From NCBI RefSeq assembly GCF_021403115.1, contig NZ_JAJSSH010000002.1, positions 62,001 to 126,000 of the forward strand: 64,000 bases of DNA. The letters run 5' to 3'. The notes under the pieces were generated by a model. It was not told where the DNA came from, did not search any database, and saw only the letters and a program-made list of their open reading frames with translations. How positions within the stretch are numbered: the stretch's first letter is position 1; every line of letters starts with the position of its first letter. The translations under genes and the position numbers were made by a program. Shown here one piece after another: positions 17,108 through 27,261 of the stretch. Origin of the DNA: Sphingobium sufflavum (lineage in GTDB: Bacteria > Pseudomonadota > Alphaproteobacteria > Sphingomonadales > Sphingomonadaceae).

Positions 17108-18424
17108 ATGACCCCGGCCGATACCCCCGCTTCCCCGCCCGCCTCCCGCTATCCGGCGCGGGCGCCCGAACAGCCGGGCCTGCCCGCCCGCCGTGCGGCG
17201 CTGCGCCTGCTCGACGCGGTGATCCGGCGCGGGCAGCCGCTGGAGACGGCGCTGCATGGCGCGACGCAGGGGCTGGCCCCGTCCGACCGGGCGCTGGTCC
17301 ACGCCATTGCGGCGGAGACGCTGCGCCGTATCCCGGACCTGGACGCGCTGATCGACGGGGCGACGCCGCGCCCCCTGCCGGAGGATGCGAAGGCGCGCAT
17401 GGTGATCCGCATGGCGCTGACCCAGATGCTGGTGCTGGGCACGCCCCATCATGCGGCCATCGCGACCGCCCTGCCGCTGGTCGATGGCGGGCCGCGCAAG
17501 CTGGTGCATGGCGTGCTGGGCAATCTGGGTCGCGCCAATGTGGTGCTGCCCGACGCCATCACCCTGCCCGCCGAGGTGGAGGAGCGATGGAACGAGCAAT
17601 GGGGCGTGGACATGTCGATTGCCGCCAGCGCCGCCATGGCGAGCCGCCCGCCGCTCGACCTGTCGTTCAGGGACGCGGCGGAGACGGACGCCTATGTGGA
17701 GACGCTGGGCGGGGTCAGCCTCGCCCCCGGCCATGTCCGCCTGCCCGCCGATCAGGATGTGACGGCCCTCGCCGGGTTCGACGCGGGGGCGTGGTGGGTG
17801 CAGGATCTCGCCGCCTCCATCCCCGCGCGCCTGCTGGGCGCGGGTGAGGGGCGGCACGTCCTCGACATCTGCGCCGCGCCGGGCGGCAAGACGATGCAAC
17901 TGGCCGCCGCCGGATGGCGCGTCACCGCGCTGGACAAGTCGAAGGCGCGGCTGGCGCGGATGGAGAGCAACCTGGAGCGCACCGGCCTGTCCGCCGCGAT
18001 CGAGGCGGGCGACGCGCTGAAATGGGAGCCGTCCGAGGGCGCCGACGCGGTGCTGCTCGACGCGCCCTGCTCCGCCACCGGCATATTCCGCCGCCATCCC
18101 GACGTGCTGCACCGGGTCGGCCCGCGGCAGGTGGCGGAGATGGCGGAGATACAGGCGGCGCTGCTGGCCCGCGCCGCCGACTGGATCGCGCCCGGTGGGC
18201 GGCTGGTCTATGCGACCTGCTCGCTGGAGCGGGCCGAGGGGGACGAGCAGATCGAGAGATTCCTCGACGTGCGGCCCGATTTCCGCTGCGTGGCCCCGGC
18301 GCCGGGCGTCCTGCCCGACGGCATCGCCGCCGCGCCGGAAGGCTGGGTGCGCACCACGCCCGCGACGCTGCAAGGCGCGGGCGGCGTGGACGGCTTCTTC
18401 ATTGCGCTGCTGGAGCGGACATAA
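17108..18424 (+). CDS. rsmB: 16S rRNA (cytosine-C5) methyltransferase, RsmB family
   Basis: RsmB methylates C967 of 16S rRNA using S-adenosylmethionine. The 438-residue protein has an N-terminal NusB-like helical domain (about residues 25-155) and a C-terminal methyltransferase domain with the AdoMet loop [13 protein letters not shown] (about 255-267), the motif DAPCSATG carrying the nucleophile-associated Cys, and [14 protein letters not shown] with the second conserved Cys. Length and both Cys motifs fit RsmB. The ATG at 17108 is preceded by a weak ribosome site. It is followed by rpe on the same strand. Confidence 0.92.
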   Translation: MTPADTPASPPASRYPARAPEQPGLPARRAALRLLDAVIRRGQPLETALHGATQGLAPSDRALVHAIAAETLRRIPDLDALIDGATPRPLPEDAKARMVIRMALTQMLVLGTPHHAAIATALPLVDGGPRKLVHGVLGNLGRANVVLPDAITLPAEVEERWNEQWGVDMSIAASAAMASRPPLDLSFRDAAETDAYVETLGGVSLAPGHVRLPADQDVTALAGFDAGAWWVQDLAASIPARLLGAGEGRHVLDICAAPGGKTMQLAAAGWRVTALDKSKARLARMESNLERTGLSAAIEAGDALKWEPSEGADAVLLDAPCSATGIFRRHPDVLHRVGPRQVAEMAEIQAALLARAADWIAPGGRLVYATCSLERAEGDEQIERFLDVRPDFRCVAPAPGVLPDGIAAAPEGWVRTTPATLQGAGGVDGFFIALLERT

Positions 18425-18540
18425 GCGGCTGGTATCCCGGCGATTGTCCGAAAATAGCGCGCATCGGGCGCATTTCATCCACAGTTTTGTCCATGCTGCG
18501 GTTGCGTGATGCAGGGGGGCTGGCTAAGGCCAGAGCTATC

Positions 18541-19200
18541 ATGTCCGCAATCCGCATCGCTCCATCCATCCTGTCCGCCGACTTTGCCCGTCTGGGCGAG
18601 GAGGTGCGCGCCATCGACGAAGCCGGGGCCGACTGGATCCATGTCGACGTCATGGACGGCCATTTCGTGCCGAACATCACGATAGGCCCGATGGTGGTGA
18701 AGGCGTTGCGCCCGCACAGCGCCAAGCCGTTCGACGTCCATCTGATGATCTCCCCGGTCGACAGCTATCTGGAGGCGTTTGCGGAGGCGGGCGCGGACAT
18801 CCTGACCGTCCACCCGGAGGCCGGGCCGCACACCCACCGCACCGTCCAGCGGATCAAGCAACTGGGCAAGCAGGCGGGCGTCGTCCTGAACCCCGGCACG
18901 CCGGCCAAGATGCTGGACTATCTCATCGAGGACGTCGATCTGGTGCTGGTGATGAGCGTCAACCCCGGTTTCGGCGGGCAGAGCTTCATCGAGAGCCAGT
19001 TGCGCAAGATCGAGGCGATCCGCAAGATGATCGACAAGACCGGCAAGGACATCCGGTTGCAGGTGGACGGCGGCATCGACCTGATCACCGCCCCGCGCGC
19101 CATTGCGGCGGGGGCGGACGTGCTGGTCGCGGGCACCGCGACCTTCAAGGGCGGGCCGAGCGCCTATGCCGACAATATCCGGAGGCTGCGCGAGGGATGA
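18541..19200 (+). CDS. rpe: Ribulose-phosphate 3-epimerase
   Basis: Rpe interconverts ribulose-5-phosphate and xylulose-5-phosphate in the pentose phosphate pathway. The 219-residue TIM-barrel protein starts with [13 protein letters not shown], has the metal and catalytic segment [17 protein letters not shown], the mid motif VNPGFGGQ with the following SFIE, and the phosphate-binding end QVDGGI...[11 protein letters not shown]. It is complete and of typical length. The stop overlaps the start of the heparinase-like gene (ATGA at 19197-19200). Confidence 0.97.
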   Translation: MSAIRIAPSILSADFARLGEEVRAIDEAGADWIHVDVMDGHFVPNITIGPMVVKALRPHSAKPFDVHLMISPVDSYLEAFAEAGADILTVHPEAGPHTHRTVQRIKQLGKQAGVVLNPGTPAKMLDYLIEDVDLVLVMSVNPGFGGQSFIESQLRKIEAIRKMIDKTGKDIRLQVDGGIDLITAPRAIAAGADVLVAGTATFKGGPSAYADNIRRLREG

Positions 19201-20957
19201 ACAAACCCGTCCGGCGACAGAAACCCATCGCGGTGGACGATCCGTCCACCGATGGCATCGAACTGGGCAAGCGGCTGATCCGCCTGTCCGACGATCGTGG
19301 ACTGTCGCTGGCGGAGAAGCTGGCCAACAGCTTCTATCGCATGACCTGGAGCACGCCGCTCCACGCGATGCGCCTCAAGGGCAAATATCCGCTCAAGCTG
19401 CTTGCCGTTCCCGATGACGAGATCATGGGCGACGCCCGCGCGGGCAAGGCGATGCGCGCCGGCCATTTCCTGTTCCGGGGGCTGAAACAGCCGATCGAGG
19501 ACATGGATTATGCGCGGATCAACCAGCCCGCGGAATTCCAGGACTATATCCACAGTTTCAAATGGCTGCGCGACCTTGCCGTGGCGGGCACGCGCGACCA
19601 GCTGGCGCCGCTGGCCGAATATATCCTGCGCGGCTGGCTGGCCGCCCATGCTGAAACGCCCAGCGAACCGGCATGGCGCGCGGACAATGCGGCGTGGCGC
19701 ATCCTGTTCTGGGCCAGCTATGCCCCGTTCATCCTGTCCAGCGGCGACCTGGTCTATCGCAGCCTCGTCCTGAACAGCATCGCGCGCGGCGCGCGGCATC
19801 TGGACCGCAGCGCGGACAAGGCACCCGCCGGTCTGGACCGCATCACCGCCTGGGCGGGCATCGTCGCCGCCGCCATCCTGCTGCCCGGTGGCGAGCCGCG
19901 CCGCATCTTTGGCGAGGCGGGGCTGAAGCGCGCGCTGGAGCATGGCATCTACGCCGACGGGGGCATCATCTCCCGTTCGCCGCTGGAACAGCTCGACACC
20001 ATCATGCTGCTGGGCATGTTGCGCTCCACCTATGATGCGCGGCGTGAGGAAATGCCCGGCTTCATCAGCCAGACGCTGGAAAAGATGGTCGCGGCGCTGC
20101 TCGGCCTGGTCATGGGCGACGGCAGCATCGGGAGCTGGCAGGGGTCCGCCCCCATCGACCCTGAATATCTGCGCAGCGTCGTCCAGATGTCGCGCGTGCG
20201 CACTCGCCCGCTGCGGCAGGCGCGCGACTGGGGCTATCAGCGGCTGGTGGCCGGGCAGACGACCCTGATCGTCGACGCCGCCCCGCCGCCGGTCGCCCGC
20301 CTCTCCGCCGGGGGATGCGCCTCCACCTGCGCGCTGGAGCTGTCGGACGGCAAGAACCGCATCATCGTCAATTGCGGCGGTGCCGCCCTGTCCGGCGCGA
20401 TGATCCCGCAGGATCTGGCGCGCGGCCTGCGCACCAGCGCGGCGCACAGCACGCTGGTGCTGGCGGACGCCAATTCGACCGCGATCATGCCCGATGGCGC
20501 GCTGGGCAAGGGCGTGCAGGAGGTCGAGCTGGACCGGCAGGAAGTGGCGCAGGGCAGCCGCCTCGAAATCGCGCATGACGGCTATGTCCGGCGGCTGGGC
20601 TTCACCCATCGCCGCCTGCTGCTGCTCAGCCAGGATGGCCGGGAATTGCGCGGCGAGGACATGCTGCTGCCCGCACAGCGCCGCAAGAAGCCGAACGCGG
20701 CCGACTATGCGATCCGATTCCACCTCGGCCTCGATGTCGAACCGACGCTGACGGCGGACCGGCAGGGTGCGGTGCTGCGCCTGATGGGCGACAGCAGCCT
20801 GTGGCAGTTCCGGGTGAGCGAAGGCACGCTGGAGATCGAGGAAAGCTGCTGGGTCGATGGCGCGGGCCGCCCGCACAGCAGCCAGCAACTGGTCGTGACC
20901 GGCACGGCGACATCCGGCGGGGCGAGCGTCGGCTGGCTGTTCAAGCGGTCGGGCTGA
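19197..20957 (+). CDS. Heparinase II/III family protein
   Basis: This 586-residue protein has an N-terminal alpha-helical toroid region (about residues 60-300) and a C-terminal beta-rich Heparinase II/III-like domain (about 330-560) with the family pattern [18 protein letters not shown] and [17 protein letters not shown]. Family members cleave acidic polysaccharides; I see no signal peptide, so the export route and substrate are unclear. It is coupled to rpe by ATGA and precedes purH, an arrangement usual in sphingomonads, so it may act in cell-surface polymer turnover. Substrate is not inferred. Confidence 0.85.
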   Translation: MNKPVRRQKPIAVDDPSTDGIELGKRLIRLSDDRGLSLAEKLANSFYRMTWSTPLHAMRLKGKYPLKLLAVPDDEIMGDARAGKAMRAGHFLFRGLKQPIEDMDYARINQPAEFQDYIHSFKWLRDLAVAGTRDQLAPLAEYILRGWLAAHAETPSEPAWRADNAAWRILFWASYAPFILSSGDLVYRSLVLNSIARGARHLDRSADKAPAGLDRITAWAGIVAAAILLPGGEPRRIFGEAGLKRALEHGIYADGGIISRSPLEQLDTIMLLGMLRSTYDARREEMPGFISQTLEKMVAALLGLVMGDGSIGSWQGSAPIDPEYLRSVVQMSRVRTRPLRQARDWGYQRLVAGQTTLIVDAAPPPVARLSAGGCASTCALELSDGKNRIIVNCGGAALSGAMIPQDLARGLRTSAAHSTLVLADANSTAIMPDGALGKGVQEVELDRQEVAQGSRLEIAHDGYVRRLGFTHRRLLLLSQDGRELRGEDMLLPAQRRKKPNAADYAIRFHLGLDVEPTLTADRQGAVLRLMGDSSLWQFRVSEGTLEIEESCWVDGAGRPHSSQQLVVTGTATSGGASVGWLFKRSG

Positions 20958-21059
20958 CCGGCCGGACGCGCGCGACGATCATCTGCGGACTCGGAAATCG
21001 CGATCAAAATAGATAGAGGGCCGGGGAATCGGCGCTCAGGGAAGTTTAAGGAAAATCAT

Positions 21060-22649
21060 ATGGCGGATGTGGTCATTCGTCGGGCACTGCTTTCGGTGTC
21101 CGACAAAACGGGTATCGTGGAACTGGCGGGCGCACTGGCGCAGCGCGGCGTGGAGCTGGTCTCCACCGGCGGCACGGCCAAGGCGCTGCGCGATGCGGGC
21201 CTGCCGGTGAAGGATATTTCGGAGATCACCGGCTTTCCCGAAATGATGGACGGCCGCGTCAAGACGCTGCACCCCGTGGTGCATGGCGGCCTGCTGGCGG
21301 TGCGCGACAATGACGCGCATGTCGCCTCCATGGTCGAGCATGGCATCGGCGCGATCGACCTGGTCGCCGTCAACCTCTACCCCTTCGCCGCCACCGTGGC
21401 CAAGGGCGCGGACCGGGACGAGATCATCGAGAATATCGACATCGGCGGCCCTTCCATGGTCCGTTCGGCGGCCAAGAATCATGACAGCGTCGCCATTCTG
21501 ACCGACCCCGCCGACTATGCGCGCGTGGTCGAGGAGATGGACGCGAACGGCAACACGACGACCCTGCCGTTCCGCCGCCTGCTCGCCGCGAAAGCCTATG
21601 CCGCGACCGCCGAATATGACGGCATGATCGCCAACTGGTTCGCGACGGTGGATCAGGGGCAGAAATTCCCCGCCACCCAGCATCTGACCCGCAAGCTGGT
21701 GACGACGCTGCGCTATGGCGAGAATCCGCATCAGGATGCGGCGCTCTATGTGCCCTCCGGCCCACATGTCATCGGCATCGGCCAGGCGACGCAGGTGCAG
21801 GGCAAGGAACTGTCCTACAACAACCTCAACGACGCCAATGCCGCGCTGGAACTGGTCGCGGAGTTCCGCGATGGCCCGCCGACCGTGGTGATCGTCAAGC
21901 ACGCCAATCCGTGCGGCGTGGCGACCGGCGCGACGCTGGCCGAGGCGTTCAAGAATGCGCTGGAGTGCGACAGCGTGTCGGCGTTCGGCGGCATCATCGC
22001 CGTGAACCGCCCGATCGACGGCCCGACGGCGGAGGCGATCAGCGCGATCTTTACAGAGGTCGTCGCCGCCCCCGACGCGGATGACGCGGCCAGGGCGGTG
22101 TTCGCCAAGAAGAAGAACCTGCGCCTGCTGCTGACCGGCGACCTGCCCGATCCGGCGCGCGGTGGCCAGACGCTGGCCCTGATCGCGGGTGGTATCCTCG
22201 TGCAGGACCGCGACAATGGCCGGGTGGCGCGCGACGACCTCAAGGTCGTGACGAAGCGCGCGCCAACGGAGCAGGAACTGAACGACGCCCTGTTCGCCTG
22301 GACCATCGCCAAGCATGTGAAGTCCAACGCCATCGTCTATGCCAAGGACGGGGTGACGGCGGGTATCGGCGCGGGCCAGATGAACCGCCGCGACTCCAGC
22401 CGCATCGCCGCGGCAAAGGCGAAGGAAGCCGCCGAAACCTATGGCTGGGCCGAGGCCCGCACGGTGGGCAGCGCGGTCGCCTCCGACGCCTTCTTCCCCT
22501 TCGCCGACGGCCTGTTAGCAGCGGCCGAGGCGGGCGCGACGGCGGTGATCCAGCCGGGCGGTTCCATCCGCGATGAGGATGTGATCGCGGCGGCGGACGA
22601 GGCCGGGCTGGCGATGGTGTTCACCGGGATGCGTCACTTCCGGCATTGA
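21060..22649 (+). CDS. purH: Bifunctional AICAR transformylase / IMP cyclohydrolase
   Basis: PurH performs the last two steps of IMP synthesis. The 529-residue product has the N-terminal IMP cyclohydrolase (MGS-like) domain ([30 protein letters not shown]) and the C-terminal AICARFT domain with [21 protein letters not shown] and the final [12 protein letters not shown]. All expected landmarks are present and length is typical. It starts after a 102-bp gap. AAGGAAAATCAT precedes the ATG. Confidence 0.97.
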   Translation: MADVVIRRALLSVSDKTGIVELAGALAQRGVELVSTGGTAKALRDAGLPVKDISEITGFPEMMDGRVKTLHPVVHGGLLAVRDNDAHVASMVEHGIGAIDLVAVNLYPFAATVAKGADRDEIIENIDIGGPSMVRSAAKNHDSVAILTDPADYARVVEEMDANGNTTTLPFRRLLAAKAYAATAEYDGMIANWFATVDQGQKFPATQHLTRKLVTTLRYGENPHQDAALYVPSGPHVIGIGQATQVQGKELSYNNLNDANAALELVAEFRDGPPTVVIVKHANPCGVATGATLAEAFKNALECDSVSAFGGIIAVNRPIDGPTAEAISAIFTEVVAAPDADDAARAVFAKKKNLRLLLTGDLPDPARGGQTLALIAGGILVQDRDNGRVARDDLKVVTKRAPTEQELNDALFAWTIAKHVKSNAIVYAKDGVTAGIGAGQMNRRDSSRIAAAKAKEAAETYGWAEARTVGSAVASDAFFPFADGLLAAAEAGATAVIQPGGSIRDEDVIAAADEAGLAMVFTGMRHFRH

Positions 22650-22668
22650 GTTTGCGGGTCACGGTATC

Positions 22669-22701
22669 GACATCATCCCGGATCGGATCCGGGATGATGT
22701 C
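22669..22701. repeat. REP-like palindrome after purH, arms GACATCATCCCGGAT
   Basis: Perfect 15-bp arms (22669-22683 and 22687-22701) flank the 3-nt loop CGG. It starts 20 bp after the purH stop and can form a stable hairpin in that transcript, so it may also act as a terminator or 3'-end stabiliser. It belongs to the same palindrome family as the element at 15967. Confidence 0.75.
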
Positions 22702-22758
22702 CACCTTTCCGGTCGCTGCCGGGATGCCTTGCCCTGTTCAGGACGGAAACAGGTTGGG

Positions 22759-22783
22759 TTCGGGATCAAGTCCGGGGTGACGA
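22759..22783. repeat. Degenerate REP-like element
   Basis: The sequence TTCGGGATCAAGTCCGGGG with TGACGA after it is one half-degenerated copy of the CGTCACCCCGGACTTGATCC-type element. The right arm (TCCGGGGTGACG) is intact and the left arm is diverged. It is the second copy in the 264-bp purH-oxidoreductase gap. The rest of this gap holds no gene I can see. Confidence 0.55.
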
Positions 22784-22913
22784 CCTGTTGAGATCGGAAT
22801 GATCGCGCCGCAGGCGACGTCAGATGTCCCCTCCCCGCAACCCTTCGTTAACCACATCTTAGAGGATTTCGGTCACTTCGTTTCGGGAGAATTTCCGTTC
22901 GAGGGACACGAAC

Positions 22914-24431
22914 ATGACCGCCACCGATCACAGCACCGACGTCGCCATCATCGGCGCTGGCCCTGCTGGCCTCACGGCCGCCTATCTGCTCACGAAAAAG
23001 GGCTATACCGTCACGGTGATCGAGAAAGACCCGCAGTATGTGGGCGGGATCAGCCGCACGGTGGAGCATGAAGGCTTCCGCTTCGACATCGGCGGTCACC
23101 GATTCTTTTCGAAGGCGAAGGAGGTCGTCGACCTCTGGAACGAAATTTTGCCCGACGATTTCATCCAGCGTCCCCGGATGAGCCGCATCTATTATGAGGG
23201 CAAATTCTACAGCTATCCGCTGCGCGCGTTCGAGGCGCTGTGGAACCTCGGCATCCTGCGCTCCACCTTGTGCATGGCGAGCTTTGCCAAGGCGCAGATT
23301 TTCCCCAAGAAGGACGTGCGGAGCTTTCAGGACTGGACCGTCAACCAGTTCGGGCACAAGCTGTTCTCCATCTTCTTCAAGACCTACACCGAAAAGGTAT
23401 GGGGTATGCCGTGCGACGAAATGTCGGCGGACTGGGCGGCGCAGCGCATCAAGGGCCTGAGCCTCGGCGGCGCAGTGCTCGACGGGCTGAAGCGCAGCCT
23501 CGGCCTCAACAAGAAGCCCAACAACGGCATGCAGACCAAGACGCTGCTGGAGACGTTCCGCTATCCGCGCCTCGGCCCCGGCATGATGTGGGAGGCGGCG
23601 CGCGACAAGATCATCGCGGGCGGCAACCGCATCCTGATGGGCCAGAGCCTCAAGCAACTGGCGCAGGATCAGGTGACGGGCCGCTGGCGCATGGTGGCGA
23701 CGGCGAAGGACGGCACGGAGGCGGTCATCAACGCCGCCCATGTCATCTCCTCCGCGCCGATGCGCGAACTGGCAGGCCGCATTCATCCGATGCCGGCGAC
23801 GCTCAGCGAGGCGCTCGACCTGAAATATCGCGACTTCCTGACCGTGGCGCTGATGATAAAGTCGGAGGATCTGTTCCCCGACAACTGGATCTATATCCAC
23901 GACAGCAAGGTGAAGGTCGGCCGTATCCAGAATTTCCGCAGCTGGTCGCCCGAAATGGTGCCGGATCAGGATATTGCCTGCGTCGGCCTCGAATATTTCT
24001 GTTTCGAGGGTGACGGCCTGTGGTCCGCGACCGATGCGGATCTGGTCGAGCTGGCCAAGAAGGAAATGGCGATCCTGGGCCTGTGTAAGGCCGACCAGGT
24101 GGTCGGCGGCGCGGTGGTTCGGCAGGAGAAGGCCTATCCGGTCTATGACGACAGCTATGCCGAGAATGTGAAGCTGATGCGCGAGGAGCTGGAAGCGAAA
24201 TATCCGACGCTCCACCTCGTCGGGCGCAACGGCATGCACCGCTATAATAATCAGGATCATGCCATGATGACGGCGATGCTGACCGTCCGCAATATCGAGG
24301 CGGGCACGCGCGTCTATGACATCTGGGGCGTCAATGAAGACGCCGAATATCATGAGTCGGGCGACGAGGGGGAGCGCGCGGCGCTCGCCAGCGAACGGCT
24401 GGTCCCCGGCCGCATCGGACGCGCGGCCTGA
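22914..24431 (+). CDS. FAD-dependent oxidoreductase, UDP-galactopyranose-mutase-like
   Basis: This 505-residue flavoprotein has an N-terminal dinucleotide fold with the motif IIGAGPAGLTAAYLL (about residues 12-26), then GGISRTVEHEGFRFDIGGHRFF, which is typical of the UGM/protoporphyrinogen oxidase-like group that contains sugar mutases. Near the C-terminus VGRNGMHRYNNQDHAMMTA forms the FAD-binding end, as in UGM-like proteins. It is cytosolic. It is followed after 4 bp by a GtrA gene and then by a GT-C-like membrane protein, which points to lipid-linked sugar chemistry. The actual reaction is inferred, not shown. Confidence 0.75.
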   Translation: MTATDHSTDVAIIGAGPAGLTAAYLLTKKGYTVTVIEKDPQYVGGISRTVEHEGFRFDIGGHRFFSKAKEVVDLWNEILPDDFIQRPRMSRIYYEGKFYSYPLRAFEALWNLGILRSTLCMASFAKAQIFPKKDVRSFQDWTVNQFGHKLFSIFFKTYTEKVWGMPCDEMSADWAAQRIKGLSLGGAVLDGLKRSLGLNKKPNNGMQTKTLLETFRYPRLGPGMMWEAARDKIIAGGNRILMGQSLKQLAQDQVTGRWRMVATAKDGTEAVINAAHVISSAPMRELAGRIHPMPATLSEALDLKYRDFLTVALMIKSEDLFPDNWIYIHDSKVKVGRIQNFRSWSPEMVPDQDIACVGLEYFCFEGDGLWSATDADLVELAKKEMAILGLCKADQVVGGAVVRQEKAYPVYDDSYAENVKLMREELEAKYPTLHLVGRNGMHRYNNQDHAMMTAMLTVRNIEAGTRVYDIWGVNEDAEYHESGDEGERAALASERLVPGRIGRAA

Positions 24432-24435
24432 CGCC

Positions 24436-24855
24436 ATGCTGGCGCGTTCGCTCGCCCGGATCGAGGCCTTGCTGGCCGGCCGCACCTATGGCCGCTATGT
24501 GATCGCCAGCGCGGTGTCGCTGGGCGTGGACATGGCGCTGTTCCTGCTGTTGCTTCATCTGGGCGTGCCCGCGATGGGCGCGTCGGCGCTGGGCTATGCC
24601 ATGGGCATAGTGGCGCACTGGCTGCTCTCGACCCGTTTCGTCTTCGATGACGGCATGGCGAGTAGCGGCGGGCAGCGGGCGCGGCAGAAGGGGCTGTTCG
24701 TCGGGACGGCGATCATTGGCCTCAGCCTCACCACATTGATAGTCGGGGGAGCGGACGGGATGGGGCTGGACCCGCGTCTGGCCAAGGTGGCGGCGATCAT
24801 CATCAGTTTTCAGGCGACCTATTTCGCGCGCCGCATCACCATTTTCCGCGCATGA
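24436..24855 (+). CDS. GtrA family membrane protein
   Basis: GtrA proteins have four membrane helices and are thought to flip polyprenyl-phosphate-linked sugars for periplasmic glycosylation. The 139-residue protein shows the family start RYVIASAVSLGVDMALFLLL, the GYAMGIVAHWLLSTRFVF segment and the end FQATYFARRITIF. I chose ATG 24436, 5 bp after the end of the oxidoreductase gene, since it gives the standard family N-terminus. It forms a compact unit with the oxidoreductase before and the large membrane protein after it. Confidence 0.87.
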   Translation: MLARSLARIEALLAGRTYGRYVIASAVSLGVDMALFLLLLHLGVPAMGASALGYAMGIVAHWLLSTRFVFDDGMASSGGQRARQKGLFVGTAIIGLSLTTLIVGGADGMGLDPRLAKVAAIIISFQATYFARRITIFRA

Positions 24856-24868
24856 CGGGCTTTCGCGC

Positions 24869-26692
24869 ATGAGCGGGCCGCAACCGGCGCGCGGCGCCGC
24901 CCTGCGCGACCTGGAGCCGCGCTGGTCCTGGGCCATCGTCCTGCTGCTGTGGCTGGCCTGTTCGGCGGTGCTGCTGTGGGTGGACCGCACGCATATCCTG
25001 CGGATGAGCTTCAACGACCCGGACGACGCGCTGCGCCTTGTCGAGGTTCGCGACTGGATGGCGGGGCAGAGCTGGCAGGACGTCACCCAATATCGCAGCC
25101 AGCCGCCCGCGGGCGCGCCGATGCACTGGAGCCGCCTGGTCGACCTGCCCATCGCGGGGCTGACCCTGCTGGGTTCCTGGTTCCTGCCGCTCGCGGATGC
25201 GGAGCGGGTGGCCATCGTCGCCGTTCCTCTGCTGACCCTGCTGCTGCTGAGCGGCCTGCTCCATGCGCTGGCCCATGCGGTGTCGGGCAAGCGGTTGGTC
25301 GGTGTCCTCTCCGTCGCGATGCTGACCCTGTCGATCGGCGTGCTGGTGCAGTTCCGGCCGAACCGGATCGACCATCATGGCTGGCAGATCACGCTGGGCA
25401 CGCTGGCCGTGCTGTTGCTGGTGCAGGCGGTGCAGGGCCGGAAATATCGCGCGGTGCTGGCCGGGATCGTGGCGGCGCTGGCGCTGGAGGTGGCGATCGA
25501 ATCGCTGCCGCTGACGGTCGCCATCGGCGCGGCGTTCGGCGTCCTGCACCTGTGGAGCGGGCGCATGGGCGGCCCGTTGCGCAGCTATCTCGTCACGCTG
25601 GCCATCGGTGCGGCGCTGCTGCCGCTGGTCATGCTGGGCTGGCCCGCCGCCGCTGTCCCGTGGTGCGATGCGCTGTCGCCTGCCTATCTGTGGCCGGTCG
25701 CGACGGCGGCGATCCTGCTGTCCGTGCTGCTGCCGCTGGTGCCGCAGCATCGCTTGCCCCAGCGCCTCGCCACGCTGGCGGTGGCGGGTGCGGGTGCGGC
25801 GCTGGCCTATCGCCTTGCCGCGCCACAATGCGCGGCCGGACCGTTCGCGACGCTGGACCCGCTGGTCTATCGCCTCTGGTATCGCAGCGTGATGGAGGGG
25901 CTGCCGATCTGGAGCCAGTCGCCGGACGTGTGGATCATGGTCGCGCCGCCATCGCTGCTGGGACTGGCCGCCGGGTTGTGGGCCGCCGCCCGCGCCGATG
26001 CGGACCGCCGTCCGTTGTGGATCGTGATGCTGGTTGTGCAGGCGGTGACATTTCTGGTGTCGATGCTGGTGATGCGCGCCATGGGGCTGGCCCATCTGAT
26101 GGCGCTGCCCGCCAGTGCCTGGCTGTTCCTGCGCCTGTTCCGGGCCGCGCGGGGCCTGTCCACGCCGCTGGGCCGGATCGCGGCGAGCGTGCTGTGCGTC
26201 GTCGCCACGCCCATCGGCGTGCAGACCGTGCTGATCGCGGTGTTGCCCACCGTGCCGGACGATGCGACGTCGGACATGGCGAACCCGCGCCGCGCCCGCT
26301 GCCTCACCCCCGCCACCCTGCACGGGCTGTCCGCGTTGCCGCGCGCGACCCTGTTCGCGCCGCTGGACATCGGCGCGCACCTGCTGGTCTATACGCCCCA
26401 TTCCATCATCGCGACCGGCCATCATCGGGCGCGGGCGGGGATGAAGACGGTCATCACCGCCTTCACCGCGACGCCGGACCGGGCGCGCGCCCTCATCATG
26501 GCGACGCCCGCCAGCTATGTGGTGCTGTGCCCGCGCGAGAATGAGGTGCTGAAATATGCGCGGCTCTATCCCACCTCGATCGACGCCGCGCTGCTCAAGG
26601 GGCGGTTGCCCGACTGGCTCCAGCCCGTGCCGATGCGCCTTGGCGAGCCGATCCGCGTCTATCGCATCCTGCGGCCCGTCACGCCGCCGTAA
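24869..26692 (+). CDS. Polytopic membrane protein, probable GT-C-fold glycosyltransferase
   Basis: This 607-residue protein has about 11-13 membrane segments and a soluble C-terminal part of about 130 residues. After the first helix, the periplasmic loop contains FNDPDDALRLVEVRDWM, an acidic D-x-D pattern like the metal-binding loop of oligosaccharyltransferase-type GT-C enzymes (STT3/PglB/AglB), followed by a loop with YRSQPPAGAPMHWSRL. I infer a lipid-linked sugar donor, probably supplied by the GtrA and UGM-like proteins upstream. Specific family and acceptor are unknown. Its 3' end overlaps msrB tail-to-tail by 14 bp. Confidence 0.7.
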   Translation: MSGPQPARGAALRDLEPRWSWAIVLLLWLACSAVLLWVDRTHILRMSFNDPDDALRLVEVRDWMAGQSWQDVTQYRSQPPAGAPMHWSRLVDLPIAGLTLLGSWFLPLADAERVAIVAVPLLTLLLLSGLLHALAHAVSGKRLVGVLSVAMLTLSIGVLVQFRPNRIDHHGWQITLGTLAVLLLVQAVQGRKYRAVLAGIVAALALEVAIESLPLTVAIGAAFGVLHLWSGRMGGPLRSYLVTLAIGAALLPLVMLGWPAAAVPWCDALSPAYLWPVATAAILLSVLLPLVPQHRLPQRLATLAVAGAGAALAYRLAAPQCAAGPFATLDPLVYRLWYRSVMEGLPIWSQSPDVWIMVAPPSLLGLAAGLWAAARADADRRPLWIVMLVVQAVTFLVSMLVMRAMGLAHLMALPASAWLFLRLFRAARGLSTPLGRIAASVLCVVATPIGVQTVLIAVLPTVPDDATSDMANPRRARCLTPATLHGLSALPRATLFAPLDIGAHLLVYTPHSIIATGHHRARAGMKTVITAFTATPDRARALIMATPASYVVLCPRENEVLKYARLYPTSIDAALLKGRLPDWLQPVPMRLGEPIRVYRILRPVTPP

Positions 26693-27167
26693 AGCGCAGC
26701 GCGACCCCGTTCATGCAATAGCGTTTGCCGGTCGGGCGCGGGCCATCGTCGAACACATGGCCCAGATGCCCGCCGCATCGCGCGCAATGCACCTCCGTCC
26801 GTTCATAGCCGATGTCATTGTCCGTGCTGGTGCCGACCGCGCGCGGCAGCGGTTGCCAGAAGCTGGGCCAGCCGGTGCCGCTGTCGAACTTGGTCTTTGA
26901 CGAGAATAATTTTTGCTCGCACCCGGCGCAGGCAAAGACACCCGCGCGATGCTCCTTGTTCAGGGGCGAACTGAACGGCGCCTCGGTGCCCTGTCGCCGC
27001 AGCACAGTATATTGGCCGGAGGTCAGCTTTTTCCGCCACTCCGCATCGGGCAGCGTGACCGGAAATCCGGCGGCCTCCGCCGCGTCGCCGGGCCAGCCCG
27101 CGCCGAAATAGACCGCCGCGCCGACCAGCAAGGATCCCCCCAGGAAATGGCGGCGGCTGATCTGCAT
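26679..27167 (-). CDS. msrB: Peptide-methionine (R)-S-oxide reductase, exported form
   Basis: MsrB reduces methionine-R-sulfoxide in oxidised proteins. The 162-residue protein starts with a twin-arginine-like signal (ISRRHFLGGSLLVGAAVYFG, residues 3-22), so it probably acts in the periplasm. The SelR domain follows, with two zinc CxxC pairs (FACAGCEQ and HCARCGGHLGH), GWPSFW, and the catalytic Cys151 in RYCMNGVAL. It overlaps the 3' end of the GT-C-like gene by 14 bp and is divergent from queG (94-bp gap). A Tat signal on MsrB is seen in other alphaproteobacteria. Confidence 0.93.
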   Translation of the reverse strand: MQISRRHFLGGSLLVGAAVYFGAGWPGDAAEAAGFPVTLPDAEWRKKLTSGQYTVLRRQGTEAPFSSPLNKEHRAGVFACAGCEQKLFSSKTKFDSGTGWPSFWQPLPRAVGTSTDNDIGYERTEVHCARCGGHLGHVFDDGPRPTGKRYCMNGVALRFTAA

Positions 27168-27261
27168 GGCTCTTCTCCTGGATGGCGTCCTGCCAATCTA
27201 GGGACGATGGGGCCTTTGCGCCAGTGGCGCTCGGCGATCACAGGCTTTACGGGGGACGAAC

